DNA of 64,000 bases from Plazaster borealis (taxonomy: Eukaryota > Echinodermata > Asteroidea > Forcipulatida > Labidiasteridae). The stretch is from contig CM037460.1 in NCBI GenBank assembly GCA_021014325.1, forward strand, positions 28,288,336 to 28,352,335, written 5' to 3'. A program made the translations under genes and the position numbers. The notes below the pieces were generated by a model. That model made no database searches, was not told where the DNA came from, and saw only the letters and a list, made by a program, of their open reading frames with translations. Shown here piece after piece: positions 1 to 12,230 of this stretch (its first letter is position 1; every line of letters begins with the position of its first letter).

Positions 1-480
1 TAGGTGCGGTTTCATCTATTCACTCATCTACCAAGTAAATGGTAGGCCTAAGTTTGAGGACTGAAACCTTTTTTGTTAATGAGATATGAACTTTTGAAGT
101 ATTTTTGTTATTTTTATCGACCAGTTTAGACCGGAATTAAAGGTCACATGGGGTCACACTTTGTGTAATAATTGTATAATACTTCAGATTATTATTTCAC
201 ATGGCTCAAAGATCTTGTATGTAGCAATTATGGTTCTCCAGATATGAATTTTGTATTAAACATTAATTTGTTTCATGCGACTCGCCGAGCAGGTATAACA
301 ACCGCCAGTTCTCTACCGAGCCCTAAATACAGCCTGACCTATATGGAGCCCAAAACACACACACGTCCTTTCAACATGAATTGATAGTCACTGAGTTAAT
401 CATTGATTTTGGTTTGAAGACATCTGTTCCAAGCTTAGTTTGAAAAACATATAGCGGCGTAATAAACATTTCAGCCTGTG

Positions 481-487
481 TATAAAT
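481..487 (+). promoter_or_regulatory. TATA box of FReD copy A
   Basis: TATAAAT followed by GGCG is conserved at the equivalent place in copy B (17723-17729), where it lies about 300 bp before the coding start. In copy A the BEL/Pao element begins 58 bp downstream, so the native promoter is now about 7 kb from the coding start. Confidence 0.5.
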
Positions 488-544
488 GGCGTTACTTAAC
501 TGTATTCATGCAATGCACCATAATGTAGTTTTTGGTAAACAGTG

Positions 545-980
545 TGTACTACAAGTGCTTAAGATTCCTGTGATTACTGCCTATAAATTGGACGCAAAAC
601 AGTGTAAGTTAAAGTTTGTTTTCTTTTGTATTAAAGCTGGATTGTCCTTTGTTAAGTATGATCTGAGAGAAGAGCAGAAGAGATAATTAAAGGACTATTT
701 GGATTGCTATTTGATATGCATTTACAAAAGCACTTTCACTGAAGATTTTACTGGTAGACTTTACATTAAAGGGATTTACTTAAAGGAGCAGTTTGATTAA
801 AGTTTTCACTAAAGTTTGATTAAAGTTTTCATTAAGATTAAAGTAAGGTTTATATTTAGACATTGTATTTTTCATACATGTAGATTTCGAACCCGACCAT
901 TGATGTAATGTCTTCTGAGAATTGCAATTAAAGGAGTTTGAAAACGTTTGAAGTTTAAGAGACGCAAACAGAATCTTACA
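545..980 (+). repeat. BEL/Pao 5' LTR
   Basis: Starts TGTACTAC and ends TCTTACA. It contains a TATA-like TATAAATT at 582-589, the probable core promoter of the element. It has repeated AAAGTTT/GATTAAAG motifs in its middle third. It pairs with 6832-7267. Confidence 0.92.
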
Positions 981-1138
981 TTCGAAATACTTGCCACTGG
1001 GTGCAGCCAGACAGTAGCTTCACCCCCTTGATGATTTGATGAGGCAAGAGAGAGAGAGAGTAACCAGGTGAGACCGTTTCATTCTAACTAACCCCTGGGC
1101 TAGATGAGAAGAAGACACATAACTCTTCATCTTTCGAC

Positions 1139-2640
1139 ATGGCTAATACTGAGACGAAGAAGATGAGGGGCCTTGCGAAGGGACGATTCACTAGAATATG
1201 TCGTTGCATTGACACCGCAATCACACAGAGTAAACCAATAGAATATGTCAACATGTTGGCATCTGATTTGAAGTCTGCATGTGACACTGTTTACGCCAAG
1301 CATAAAGAATTCATCCTGCATACTGACGGTGAAGGTGAAGATGAAGAGTGGATTTCTACCATAGAAGAGAAATACGATGAAATCAGAGAGATGCTAATGA
1401 ATTACAAGATCCACGCCCATAAAGATGAGACAGATGCCTCAAAAATAGAGCAGACACAACTTGAGAACGAGGCAAAGCGAACATCACTACACAAAGCAAG
1501 AAATCTCAGAGATATTCACGAGGCAGATCTACGTCAACTTTGTAAGGGAATTACATCGTACATCGAGAACGATTCACTTGATGCAGTGAAGACTGGAAAG
1601 ATAGATTTGAAGCAACTAATGGAAGATACTAAAGCAACTCACATGGAGTACGTCACAATGTTACCAGCGGACGAGTTTGAAAGCGAAAATACATGGCTCC
1701 TACCAATCCGCGATTCATACAACGAAGTAAGCGAAGCTATCGGTAAATTCCTAGATAATCATGCAGTTTCTCCATCCCCAGCTCATAATGGGAAGAAATC
1801 CACGAGTGGGTTTCACATTGAGAAGATGCGCCTACCAGTCTTTGACGGTGACATCAGAAATTATCCCAGATTTCGTTCAGATTTCAAGAAATTCATCCAA
1901 CCTGAGACGACAGTAGATCAGTCTGCTTTTGTTCTGCGTAGGTCATTGGGTGAAAAACCGCTGCAAGTGATTGGTGCCATAGATGATGATGTCAGCGAAA
2001 TTTGGAAGAGATTAGATGAGCGGTATGGTGATCCCATCAAGATGGCGGACTCAATCATGCGAGATTTCATGCGAGAAGATCAAACCAGTCAGAGATGGAG
2101 ACGACAAGCGGTTCGTTGAATTAGTCGACATTGTTGAGAGGAGCTATAACGATCTCGCAAAGGTTGGAATGGAGCGAGAGATATCCAATACCTTTATGAT
2201 GACAAATCTGAAGTCGATCGCTCTGACAGATTTCCAGCTCTCCTTCAATTTCTAGTAAAGGAAAAGAAGAGCTTCGAGTATGAGTTTTCCGATATAAGAA
2301 GTCTCGCTGCTCATAGCAACGGTGAACACAACAGACGTCAAGGAGAAATACGGAACCACAAGGCGAGATGTCGTCAAGAAGTGTCTCCTTCACGATGACG
2401 GTAACCACACCACACCAGAGTACCGAGTATTCATAGGCAAATCAGTTTCAGAAAGAGCTCAGATCGTGAGGGAAAAAGGGAGCATGTTATTGCTGTCTGA
2501 ATCGTGGACACAGAATAACGGATTGCAGAAAGAAGAAGAAGTGTGACGTCATCAGTTGTACTCGCACTCATCATCCAACACTGCACTACAACCAGCAAGG
2601 AGCCGAACAGACCCCAACATCCACAGTTAAAAATCACACT
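1139..2640 (+). pseudogene. gag: BEL/Pao gag (frameshifted)
   Basis: The first open segment, 1139-2119, encodes a charged helical N-terminal region followed by a DUF1759-like section (about residues 230-320, motif LPVFDGD near its start) typical of BEL gag. The frame breaks near 2090-2110 and continues in the next frame to about 2255. After further breaks, a zinc knuckle of CX2CX4HX4C type lies at 2487-2540, followed by a basic and His/Cys-rich stretch to about 2600. At least three frame disruptions make it non-functional. Family knowledge: gag packages the element RNA in cytoplasmic particles. Confidence 0.85.
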
Positions 2641-3298
2641 GTGGCATCATCCAGATCAAACGAAGCTTGTCTCCTTCAATTGATGAAGATCAAGGTTGGC
2701 CCAACTCACATGAACGTGCTATGGGATGGTTGTGCTACATCTTCCCTCGTCACTAACACGGCAGCTAAAGCAGCAGGTTTGAGAGGTACCCCCATCAAGT
2801 TTTCCATAACAAAGGTGGGCAGAGTGACAGAAGAGATTGACAGTTTCCGCTACTCGGTGCCCCTTACTGACAGAGAAGGGCTACATAGTGCACATCTTAG
2901 CCTACGGGATTGACCGCATCACCGCAGACATAGAAAATATCAACACACAGAGTGTTGTGGGACTCTTCATGGGTGTAAGCCGGGAGCAGATTGAGCGCCC
3001 AAGGGGCCAGGCAGACCTCCTCATAGGTTTTGAATATGCAGGATACCAACCAATAAGACTACAGGCTGTAGACCACCTACTTGTCCTGGAGAATAAATTT
3101 GGTAGATGTTCGGGAGGTAGTCATCCAGCCATTACTGAGAGAATCAGACGAATCCTTGCCGCTACAGCAATGATCCACCATGTGTCCACTTGCAGCCTAG
3201 ACCAATTCATGACGTTGGAGAGCATGGGAGTTGAGTGTAACCCAAGATGCGGGAACTATGTGGTAAATGTCCCATCGGGTCCAAAGACTACACTTTGA
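2641..3298 (+). pseudogene. BEL/Pao aspartic protease region (frameshifted)
   Basis: Reading from 2641, the segment LWDGCATSSLVT fits the retropepsin-like DUF1758 active-site region, with DG followed by C rather than the common DSGS/DTG context. The frame changes near 2870, and the continuation to 3298 carries the downstream GFEYAGYQP/ENKFGRCSGG portion that precedes reverse transcriptase in BEL pol. It is inactive as written because of the frameshift. Confidence 0.75.
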
Positions 3299-5070
3299 AG
3301 GAAGAGCGAGAACTCGCACTAATTGATCAGAATCTCATCTTTCATGGATCTCATTGGGAAGCAGCTTACCCCTGGATCAAGGATCCCGCTAATCTACCAG
3401 ACAACAGACACGTTGCATTTGCCACCCTGAGAGCCCTAGAGCGAAGACTGGAGCGTGACCCTACCAAGGCACAAGTGTACGACGCACAAATGAAAGACAT
3501 GATAGATCGAGGCGTCGCCCGAGTAATCCCAAAGGAAGAAATGGCTTCGTATAAGGGACCGATCCACTTCATAGCCTATCACGAAGTTCTGAAGCCAGAC
3601 AGCGAGACCACCCCTGTCAGGATTGTATTCAATAGCAGTGCCAACTACAAAGGACATATCCTCAATGACTACTGGGCTAAAGGTCCAGACATGATGAACC
3701 CTCTCCTGGGAGTACTACTTCGATTTCGAGAGAACGAGGTAGCATTGGTTGGCGACATCCGCAAGATGTATCACAGCGTCTTTACTACGTTGAAGGACCA
3801 ACACTGCCACAGATTTCTCTGGAGAGGAATGCGGACCGGTGAGGATCCAAAGACATACTGCATGAAAGTTGTCAACATGGGCGACCGGCCATCAGCCACT
3901 ATTGCCACTGTGGCACTGAAGAAAACTGCTGAGCTTGGCAAAGATAAATTTCCCGAAGCCGCAAGCACGATCCAGCAGAATGTTTATGTTGGTGATATCC
4001 TTGAGTCTGTGCCAACACTAGACAAAGCCCGGATCCATGCACAAGAGATTGACCAATTGATCAAGCCAGGAAATTTCTTCCTAGAGAAATGGGTGTTCTC
4101 TGGAGGACTCGACAAAGATGATGAAGAATGGCCTAGCAAGGAAAACAGTGAGAAGGTACTCGGCATTTCATGGGACCCAAAGAGAGATGTTTTCCACTTC
4201 ATCACAAGGATCAACTTTGCCCCAAAGAAGAAGAAGATCAGACAAGGTCCTGACCTGAGAGGCGACCAAATCCCTTCAAAAATTCCGTCCGTACTCACCA
4301 AGAGAATGTGTTTGAACCAAGTCAACGGAATAATTTATGACCCACTAGGCCTTGTTGCACCATTTACAATTAAGGCAAAGAAACTACTAAGAAAGATGTG
4401 GGGTATTAAGCTTGGCTGGGACGACCAATGCATGAAAACATGAGGAGAGAATGGGTACAGTTCTTTAAGGAGCTGTGTGAGGTCGCTGATATTACATTCC
4501 AACGATGCATTAAACCAAAAGGAGTCGATCCACAGACAAAGCCAACCCTGATTGTCTTTTCCGATGGTTCTGAACAAGCATTTGGGACGGTAGCCTACAT
4601 TCGCTGGATGCTCAACGATGGCAGATACGTATCAAATTTAGTAGCAAGCAAGAGCCGCATTGCTCCCAGCGAAGTAGCCAGCATTGTGTGACTGGAACTG
4701 ACCGGAGCCGTCCTCAAACGACTCACATGCTTCATCAAGAAAGAAATGCGATTACAATTCGACAGAGAGTTTCACATCGTCGACAGCGAGATTGTGAGAA
4801 CGATGATTCAAAAACAGAGCTATGGGTTCAAGACGTTCGTCGCTACCCGAATTGGTGGCAAGGAGGCAGGCAACAGAGCCAGAGGATTGGTGGTGGTGTA
4901 AAGGTGAACTGAACGTTGCTGACCTGATCACAAGAGGAAAAACTCCATCTGAGATTGGTTCTGAGAGCACATGGCAGCAAGGGCCAACATTTCTGTAACA
5001 ACCCATAGAAGAATGGCCAATCCAACAAAGCTGCTCAGAAGGCAACCTTCCAGAACGGGCCAAGATAATA
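3247..5070 (+). pseudogene. pol: BEL/Pao reverse transcriptase and RNase H (decayed)
   Basis: A long open segment 3247-4443 holds reverse transcriptase: motif A as VGDIRKMYHS (about 3748), motif B as NMGDRPSATIA, and the catalytic box at 3985-3996. That box reads Tyr-Val-Gly-Asp, so the first of the two catalytic aspartates of YxDD is lost. The frame shifts at about 4430 and an RNase H-like stretch (VFSDGSEQAFGTVAY) runs to 4691 where it meets a stop. Only fragments are readable from 4691 to 5070. The enzyme would be dead twice over, by the substitution and by frameshifts. Confidence 0.85.
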
Positions 5071-6609
5071 ATGCTCGCTGATGCACGAGAAGCCGATACA
5101 CTAGCTAACAGAATTGATGTCAGTAGATACAGCAGCTACAATAAGCTCTTGAGGGTAACTGCCAGGATTCTTGCCATCTACGACAACAAGAACTTATCAA
5201 GTGCGGCCAAGGTCCTTTCCGCAGAAGGTTTACAGCGAGCAGAAATTTTCTGGATCAAGGAGTGTCAAAAGTCGATAATGAAGACACTTAATGATGACAA
5301 GGTGACTTTCGGTAAGATGTACGCCAAACTGTGTCCCCAGGTCAGATATGACGGCGTCATTGTTGTGGGAGCCAGAGCAGGAAGATATGTACACTTCAGC
5401 TACAACAAACAAGAAGTTCCCCTCCTCCTCTATCGTCACCCTTTCTCCAAGCTGTATGCTGTACATGTTCATAATAGAGGCCACCCAGGAGTTCAGACAA
5501 CAGTCTCCAAGATTCGTTCAAAATTTTGGATCATCAATCTGTACAAGATGGCAAAGAGTATCCGTCACCACTGTGTACCTTGCAGAAGGCAAGAGAAGGA
5601 CATGGTCGGCCAGAAGATGGGAGAGCTGCCATTGGCGCGACTAAAGCCATCACCTCCCTGGAGCTACGTTGGAGTAGATTTGTTTGGGCCGTTCACAACT
5701 CGTGGAGAGGTCAACAAGAGAGCTCGAGGCAAAGCGTATGGCGTTATTTTCAACTGTTTCACCACACGAGCTGTACACATAGATCTTGCAGTTGATTACA
5801 GCTCGATTGGATTGCTACAAGTCCTCAGAAGATTTGTATCCCTCAGAGGTTATCCAAGCGAAATGTACAGTGATGGAGGAAGTTAGTTAGTAGGAGCATC
5901 AAAGGAGCTCAAGCAGGCTACAGACGACTGGGACACAGACAAGCTACATGAGTTTGGCGTTACTAACGGGATGACATGGAAGTTCTCTATGGCGGATTCA
6001 CCTTGGCAGAATGGAGTTACAGAGAACCTGATCAAAGGCGTCAAGAAGGCCATAAATCATGCCATCGGGAACCAGGTTCTTCAGTTTCATGAACTACAGA
6101 CCGTTTTCTATGAAGTAGCCAACCTAGTGAATGAGAGGCTGATTGGACGACATCCGACTGATCCGGAAGACGGAGTTTATCTATGTCCGAATAATCTACT
6201 TCTTGGACGAGCCACAGGAAGAGTACCAAGCGGACCTTGGAGAGAAACTAACAATCCTAGACATCGAGTTGAATTCGTGCAGAACATCATTAAGGCTTTC
6301 TGGATCAAGTGGACCAGGGACTACTTCCCGTCTCTCATCGTAAGACAGAAGTGGCATCACCAGAGAAGGAGCGTGTTGAAGGGTGACGTAGTGCTGGTAC
6401 AGGACAGTAACGCTATTCGCGGGAATTGTAGAATGGGAAGAGTGGATGAGGTATACCCGGATGAAGCTGGCAACGTGAGGAACGTGCAGGTGAAGCTGAA
6501 AACCACAGATAGGGCCGATCAGTGTCGAAATGCGAACTACACTCTCATCCGAAGAGCTGTTCAGAGGCTGATAGTTCTTGTTCCTGTTGACCGCGACGTG
6601 ATTGATTAA
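5071..6609 (+). pseudogene. BEL/Pao integrase (in-frame break near the core)
   Basis: 5071-5886 encodes the HHCC zinc-binding head (HVHNRGHPGVQ ... HHCVPCRRQ), then the core with the first Asp in YVGVDLFGPF and the second in YSDGGS, directly before a stop at 5884-5886. Core sequence resumes and 5971-6609 carries the Glu motif NGVTENLIKG. It continues through a DUF5641-like C-terminal domain (KGDVVLVQD, GRVDEVYPD). The D-D-E residues are present but split by the stop. Family role: insertion of the cDNA into host DNA. Confidence 0.88.
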
Positions 6610-6831
6610 GTGTAGGCGGAGTGTAAAAATTGCAGCATCTTACTTTTCTTTTTTCGTTTCTTGAAGGATAATTTCCTGTATACTGCCCTCACTTGTTGAG
6701 AGAAGATTTTTTAGTTAAATAGTCTGGCCCTAATTGTCTATTGTTTTACATAGCATTTTAGACTGAGTACACAAGATACTAGACTTTGCCACATGTTCAT
6801 TGTTTTAACCATTCATTTTGATACAACAAGT
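6610..6831 (+). other. BEL/Pao 3' untranslated stretch
   Basis: AT-rich sequence between the pol stop and the right LTR. I see no gene. The purine run expected as second-strand primer next to the LTR is not evident: the last bases read 'atacaacaagt'. Confidence 0.6.
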
Positions 6832-7267
6832 TATACTACAAGTGCTTAAGATTCCTGTGATTACTGCCTATAAATTGGACGCAAAACAGTGTAAGTTAAA
6901 GTTTGTTTTCTTTTGTATTAAAGCTGGATTGTCATTTGTTAAGTATAATCTGAGAGAAGAGCAGAAGAGATAATTAAAGGACTATTTGGATTGCTATTTG
7001 ATATGCATTTACAAAAGCACTTTCACTGGAGATTTTACTGCTAGACTTTACATTAAAGGGATTTACTTAAAGGGGCAGTTTGATTAAAGTTTTCACTAAA
7101 GTTTGATTAAAGTTTTCATTAAGATTAAAGTAAGGTTTATATTTAGACATTGTATTTTTCATACATGTAGGTTTCGAACCCGACCATTGATGTAATGTCT
7201 TCCGAGAATTGCAAATAAAGGAGTTTGGAAACGTTTGAAGTTTAAGAGACGCACACAGAATCTTACA
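6832..7267 (+). repeat. BEL/Pao 3' LTR, adjacent to FReD copy A
   Basis: This is the 436-bp partner of the left LTR. It holds a TATAAATT box at 6869-6876 and an AATAAA-like signal near 7212. It ends 290 bp before the start codon of FReD copy A, so its promoter is now the closest core promoter to that gene. Confidence 0.92.
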
Positions 7268-7557
7268 CAGTGTACTTCCTCATACTCATGTACCCATATT
7301 ATGAGGAAAAACTTACATTAAAAAAAACATTTGCCGAGGTGGGTTTTGGTTCAGTGCCTGACAACAAAATTAAATATGTTTGAGCGCAAGAGGGAGTGAC
7401 AAGCTGACAATAAAGAAGAAAAAAAAGACGATTTTCACTGTGAACCAAACTTGTTTGCTATTGTGCCCCTGAAGTAAAACCATGAGCCATCTTGTCTGAA
7501 AGTACGAGACTGCCTGCAAAATATCATTAAGCTTATTAGATAACAGTTTGCCTTAAA

Positions 7558-9685
7558 ATGGAACCAGCGTGTACAAAAATAACCCTGTTGGTCTTCATAG
7601 CTGTGTTTGCTATGAGAGCAAGATCCCAAACTCAGCATAGCATTGGCTCATATACAACAAGCGAGACGGAGCGATGTGTATGCCAGCAACACGTCACCGG
7701 TACCGGCTGCAACTCTACGACCATCCAGGAAATACTTCGCACAGTTTCTGCACTCTCTGACAATCAAGAATTGGTTTCCTCTGAGCTACAGGACATGAAA
7801 CGACAGTTAGAAATGCTGCAATCAGCAGTTACTTCCATAGTTGGATTGCTACAACAAGGTTAGTAACACAATTGACCATGAGAAAGCAAAAGTAGGGGCC
7901 ATCTTTTATTTTTGAAACTTTATCGCAAGTTTGCCGTTTCGGCTTTATAAGAACCCGTGCCATTACTCTTTGTTCATGCACACATTACTTATGACGATCC
8001 AGTTTCAACTTGGACGATGCCATGAAGCTGTTGTCAACAGTAGGCCTACGTTTGTAAACAATGTTGTGTACTCCGTTCCCTATTGAGACATATCCAAATA
8101 AATAGCAAATGTATTATTAACATGTACGTAAAATGACGCAACATGCGTCAGAATGTCCATTGGTAATCAATGCAGGATAGTCCAGTCGTATATCAACAAA
8201 TGTTGGAGGAGAAATGTCACGAGTTGACTGAAACTTTTATAAACTGCAAAATAAGTAACTAATGTTATTTCAAGGTATGTCAAACTGAAAGACTGTGATT
8301 TCATTTGATTCACTTGATACCTCTGCTGAAAGTGTTTGGATATAAATATATTTAATTGAAATATTTGTCACCATGAAGGTAGTTCAGCCTTATTCTTCAA
8401 GGATTGTTCAGAGATTCTGACTAGGGGTGTGACAGAGAGTGGTGTGTACACGGTCAAACTGTTGGACTCCGGTGGGCCTTTCCAGGTGTACTGTGATATG
8501 GAGACAGACGGCGGAGGCTGGATGGTAAGTTCATAGGCCTAGTTGCAATTATAACTTTAAAAATAGATTATACAAACACACACAAAATACAACAAAATAA
8601 AAAAACAGAAGTTCATATTGCGGGCTTTTTTTATTGAAAAGGTATTCCAGCGACGTAAGGACGGCAGTGTAGATTTCTATTTGGACTTTGCCAACTACAG
8701 CCGGGGCTTTGGGAATCTCGAGGGAGAGTTTTGGCTCGGAAACGACAACTTGCATCGTATGACCACTCAGGGCGTGTACGAACTCCGGGTAGATCTATCG
8801 AACTTTCAAAACAGTACCGCGTATGCCGTCTATGACTCGTTCAGCATCGCCGATGTGAGTGACAACTTCAGGTTGACTCTGGGAAGTTACTCAGGAACCG
8901 CAGGTAAGAAATTAAAGGTGGAGATTCCAAAGCTAATACAAAAACCTTAACGGGTAACTCAATGCCCATCGCTGCGATCGACCAGTTTACATCGATTTTT
9001 TTTATAGGTGATTGGTTGTGGTAAGTGGCCACGAAACCTAACAAAGCAGAAATAAAACATTACGCCATTTGGGCGCTTTAAGGTTGCATGATTTTTTATC
9101 TCAGATTCGTTCATATTTTAAATATAGAAACATCCTTTCATTTAGACAGCGGTTCATACAAATAACGGTGTAATGCCGACCCACGGAAAAACCAATACTT
9201 TTTAAGCATAACAGCCATTGAGCCCATAATTTTAATAGAGTAAAACTTTATTCCTGTGTAGAATGTGAAGATTTTACCTCACTCTTCCCAATATCCCCGG
9301 CTCCATTTGATCCATTTGTTCCTCAGCATACACTTTATTGAGATACCTAAGTTATGTAAGAACCAGATTCAATTTTAAAATTACCCCATTCCAACATCAC
9401 CTTTACACTTATGACTATGACCACGTGTGTTATCTTTCAGGAGACTCGTTATACTACCACAAATACCGGCCCTTTTCAACCAAAGACCGAGACAACGATG
9501 ACCGGGACGGTAACTGTGCCTTGGGAGGACACGGAGCCTGGTGGTACAGAAACTGCTACTACTCCAATTTGAACGGGAGATACTTCAATGAGAGCACTTC
9601 CAGTGGCAAAGGAATTAGATGGAATAGCTTTTCGGGTTACCGCTCACTAAAAACTACTGAGATGAAAATTAGAAGTAAAGTTTAG
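7558..9685 (+). CDS. Secreted fibrinogen-related domain (FReD) protein, copy A, four exons
   Basis: Exons are 7558-7858, 8379-8524, 8642-8903 and 9441-9685. All junctions are GT-AG and phases 1, 0, 1 join into a 317-residue frame. Exon 1 starts with a signal peptide (MEPACTKITLL..., cleavage likely after ARSQ) and a Cys-containing linker, then one coiled-coil unit. Exons 2-4 make a full FReD: first cysteine pair in KDCSE and VYCDMETDGGGW, then EFWLGN. The calcium-site region TKDRDND is followed by the second pair in GNCA and RNCYY with NLNG. Such proteins (ficolin/tenascin/angiopoietin-like) are extracellular carbohydrate-binding lectins, usually oligomerised by the coil. The start was chosen because it heads the signal peptide and is conserved in copy B. 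Ligand unknown. Confidence 0.88.
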
Positions 9686-10439
9686 TCTTTAATAAGGTGG
9701 ATAACAAACCCATATAATAATACACGCAGTAAACATCTCCTTAACAATCACCTGATCACTTTATCTTATTTACAGTAATATACATGTACCTTTAGGCCTA
9801 AATGCCAAACATTTGATTTATTTTTAAAGACACTATCAATAAGAATCACAGTGTAACGCAATGGATAAGACATGTATAGAATTCGTGACGTCAAATAACC
9901 AAAAATAGAGTTACAGAAATTAACTACTTTAGTGAATGTCAGTTCACACCCGATTTGACTAGGCACCGTAACTTATTAAGAAAAACTAATAATAGTTTTA
10001 GGGAAAAGAAACCCCCAAAAATTCAATTAATAACTTTGTCACTAAGAATTGTTACACTGTTTCAGGTTCAGCTGAAATAATTAAAGGAAGAATTTGATAT
10101 TTTATTCTAATCATGTATACAAGTAGCTCTTCGGATGAATCTGGTTTTGACAGTTGTCTTCCTAGAGCCTTTAGACCAAGGTCTTTGTATTGAGGATCAA
10201 AGCTCTTGTGAAGGTCCGTTGAATAAAGCTGAATGTGTTATTGCTCTTAAAAGATATGGCTAACAATTAGAGTCCTGGGTGTGCACAAATTTCTTCTGAT
10301 AGCGCCCTCTTTTGAATCAACCTCCTTCAGCCCCCCATGTTTATTTCCCATATGGGGGAACTGAATCTCGGGGGACAGATTTCCCAATGACACTCCGGCC
10401 GAATTCTACAAATGTTTGTTACTTGATGCCTGTAAGTTC
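9686..10439. other. FReD downstream region, no gene seen
   Basis: AT-rich sequence present in both duplication copies. About 300 bp in its second half (10010-10365) is missing from copy B. I see no coding potential beyond short random frames. Confidence 0.5.
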
Positions 10440-10524
10440 TCTTTTCAATCAGGTCAATTAAGTATGGACCCAAGACGTGGTGTCGTTAACTTAATCCCCA
10501 AACCTGGGAAAGATCCAACAGACT

Positions 10525-10939
10525 GGTGTCACGGTCTCAGCTATCTGGCGTGCTCAGCTGTCCAGTGACGTAGCCGGGCATTTTAGCGTCGTAAAATCGT
10601 CGTCTTATTATACGCGTTTAATTTTTGGATTGGCAACAAATGACCCTCTTCTGAACCTTGGTCAACCCTTCTGCATATTTACCGCTGTTTAAATAGTGAA
10701 TGATACTCTTGCTCTTCTCACAAAATTCTCTGAAACGATCCACACATTCACCGCTCGTACTTCTGCTCATGGACGCCGCCATGACAGCTACCTCTCCGCC
10801 GGATGTATGGCAACATGACTCAGCACGGCACTAAATTGGACTACTTTCGCTTGCTGTGCGCAGACATGGCATGACGTAATGCTACCGTATTTGGTCAGCC
10901 GGATAGCTGAGTACAACGGATGGCTGAGACCGCGACACC
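10525..10939. mobile_element. 415-bp MITE found only in copy A
   Basis: Terminal inverted repeats of about 39 bp begin GGTGTC(A/G)CGGTCTCAGC on both ends, with about seven mismatches. Copy B has the uninterrupted sequence 'caacagaccggggccc' at 35438-35453, so this is an insertion after the duplication. No coding capacity. The target duplication is not clear. Confidence 0.8.
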
Positions 10940-10940
10940 G

Positions 10941-11105
10941 GGGCCCAGTTTCATAAAGCTGTTTAGCAGAAAATTCTGCTTAGCAAATTTGTTTGCTCAG
11001 CAAGAAATAAGTAGGGTACCAGTCACAGCAGTGGTAACTGTATGGTATTTTGGCTGGTAAAGCAAGAGTTTTCTGTGCTTCCATTCCTCATGAAATTGAG
11101 CCCTG
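10941..11105. mobile_element. Short GGGCCCAGTTTCAT-type MITE, copy A
   Basis: The left end GGGCCCAGTTTCATAAAG and right end TCATGAAATTGAGCCC form imperfect inverted repeats around an interior with TTAGCA-type hairpin motifs. The same element is at the same place in copy B (35448-35613). Elements with this end are, to my knowledge, very common in echinoderm genomes. Confidence 0.7.
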
Positions 11106-12230
11106 ATGAACTGGAGGCCCATTTCGTTTTTAAATGTCGACTATAAAATAATGTGCTAAAGCTATCGCTAGTAGAATAGAAAGAGTTTTGCCAACTTTAA
11201 TTGATTCTAACCAAACCGGTTTTATGCAGAATCGATATAGCAGTGAACAAATTAGTGTGGCTATAGATAGTATCAAGTATGCGAAAGAGGCTTAATGTTC
11301 GAATGATTATTGTTTTGAAGATCTTGAAAAAAGCAGTTGATATATTAGAGCGGACATTGTTTAAAACAATTATGCGTTACTTTAATTTTGGATTTGACAT
11401 ACTCAGATGGTTTTCAACATTGTATCATAATATTAGTATAGTTGTGTGACTAAATAATGGCCATGTTTAATCATTTTTTAACTTGACGAGGGGGTGTGCG
11501 TCAGGGATGTCCTCTTAGTCCACATCTCTTTATTCTGGCAGCCGAATTAATGGCCAATATTGTACGACACTCACAAAACATTTCAGGTTTGAGTATTGGT
11601 GAAAATGAATTGAAAATTAGTAGTTATGCAGATGACACAACACTTTTCGTTGATGGTAGCGACGTCTCTGTTTACACCACATTTGACCTTTTAGACAAAA
11701 AAATTCTGGCTTCTGAACTGAAAATTAACCATTTAAAATCTGAAGCAATAAAATTGGTTCTCTGATATCAATGACAAATCGCCTGGTAAAATATAACACT
11801 ATAAAAGTGGACGACAGGCCCGGTAAGAGTGCTTGGTGTTTTGTTATTTCATAATGAAAAAGAGTTGTTCCAGTTAAATTATGACCCACAACTCAATCAA
11901 AATAAAACAGTTCTCAATTTATTGGCTAGAAGAGATCGTACGCTTATTGGTAAAATAACTCTTGTAACAAGCTTAGCATTGTCTCAAGGTTTCTTTCAAC
12001 TGTTTTGCCTAACCCTCCTCAAAAATGTATTAATGAATTTTTGAGGAGGGTTAATGAAGTGGAATGGTAAATGTGACAATATTAAGCGTAAAATTATGAT
12101 TAATAGTTATGAAAGTGGTGGTCTTAAAATGTTAAACTTGGAATGTTTTCAAAAAAAGTCTAAAATGTATATGGGTCAAAAGGCTTTCGAATGAACCACA
12201 AACCTTTATAAAGTTGGAATTTCTCCTTAC

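Larger units (their letters stand above)
545..7267 (+). mobile_element. BEL/Pao LTR retrotransposon, decayed
   Basis: Two 436-bp LTRs (TG...CA type; right copy starts TA by one substitution) flank gag and pol remnants in the order gag, protease, reverse transcriptase, RNase H, integrase. The 5-bp target duplication CAGTG is present at 540-544 and 7268-7272. The paralogous empty site in copy B reads 'acagtgtacttcctcat' near 17780, which proves the boundaries. The domain set (DUF1759-type gag, DUF1758-type protease, A17-type pol, DUF5641-type end after integrase) is that of BEL/Pao. The LTRs differ at about 11 of 436 sites by eye, yet the interior carries many frameshifts. No convincing polypurine tract precedes the right LTR. 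Confidence 0.93.
10440..12230 (+). pseudogene. LINE reverse transcriptase remnant (L1/Tx1-like), copy A
   Basis: Scattered conserved blocks read in order: a NLIPKPGKDPTDW block at about 10485-10528, and a FxxF/QNRYSSEQ-type stretch near 11225. Motif RQGCPLSPHLFILAAEL with YADDTTLF (catalytic YxDD) lies at 11496-11765. The LGV...RRDRTLIGKI block is at 11829-12044 and a GGLKMLNLECFQ-like tail near 12120. The order and motifs fit the C-terminal half of a LINE-1/Tx1 type ORF2. Many frameshifts and two MITE insertions break it. The same relic sits in copy B, so it predates the duplication. Confidence 0.8.

Noticed and set aside
545..980. The left LTR as part of a FReD upstream exon
   Set aside because: The paralogous empty site and CAGTG duplication show it is an insertion. 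A chimeric exon remains only a hypothesis.
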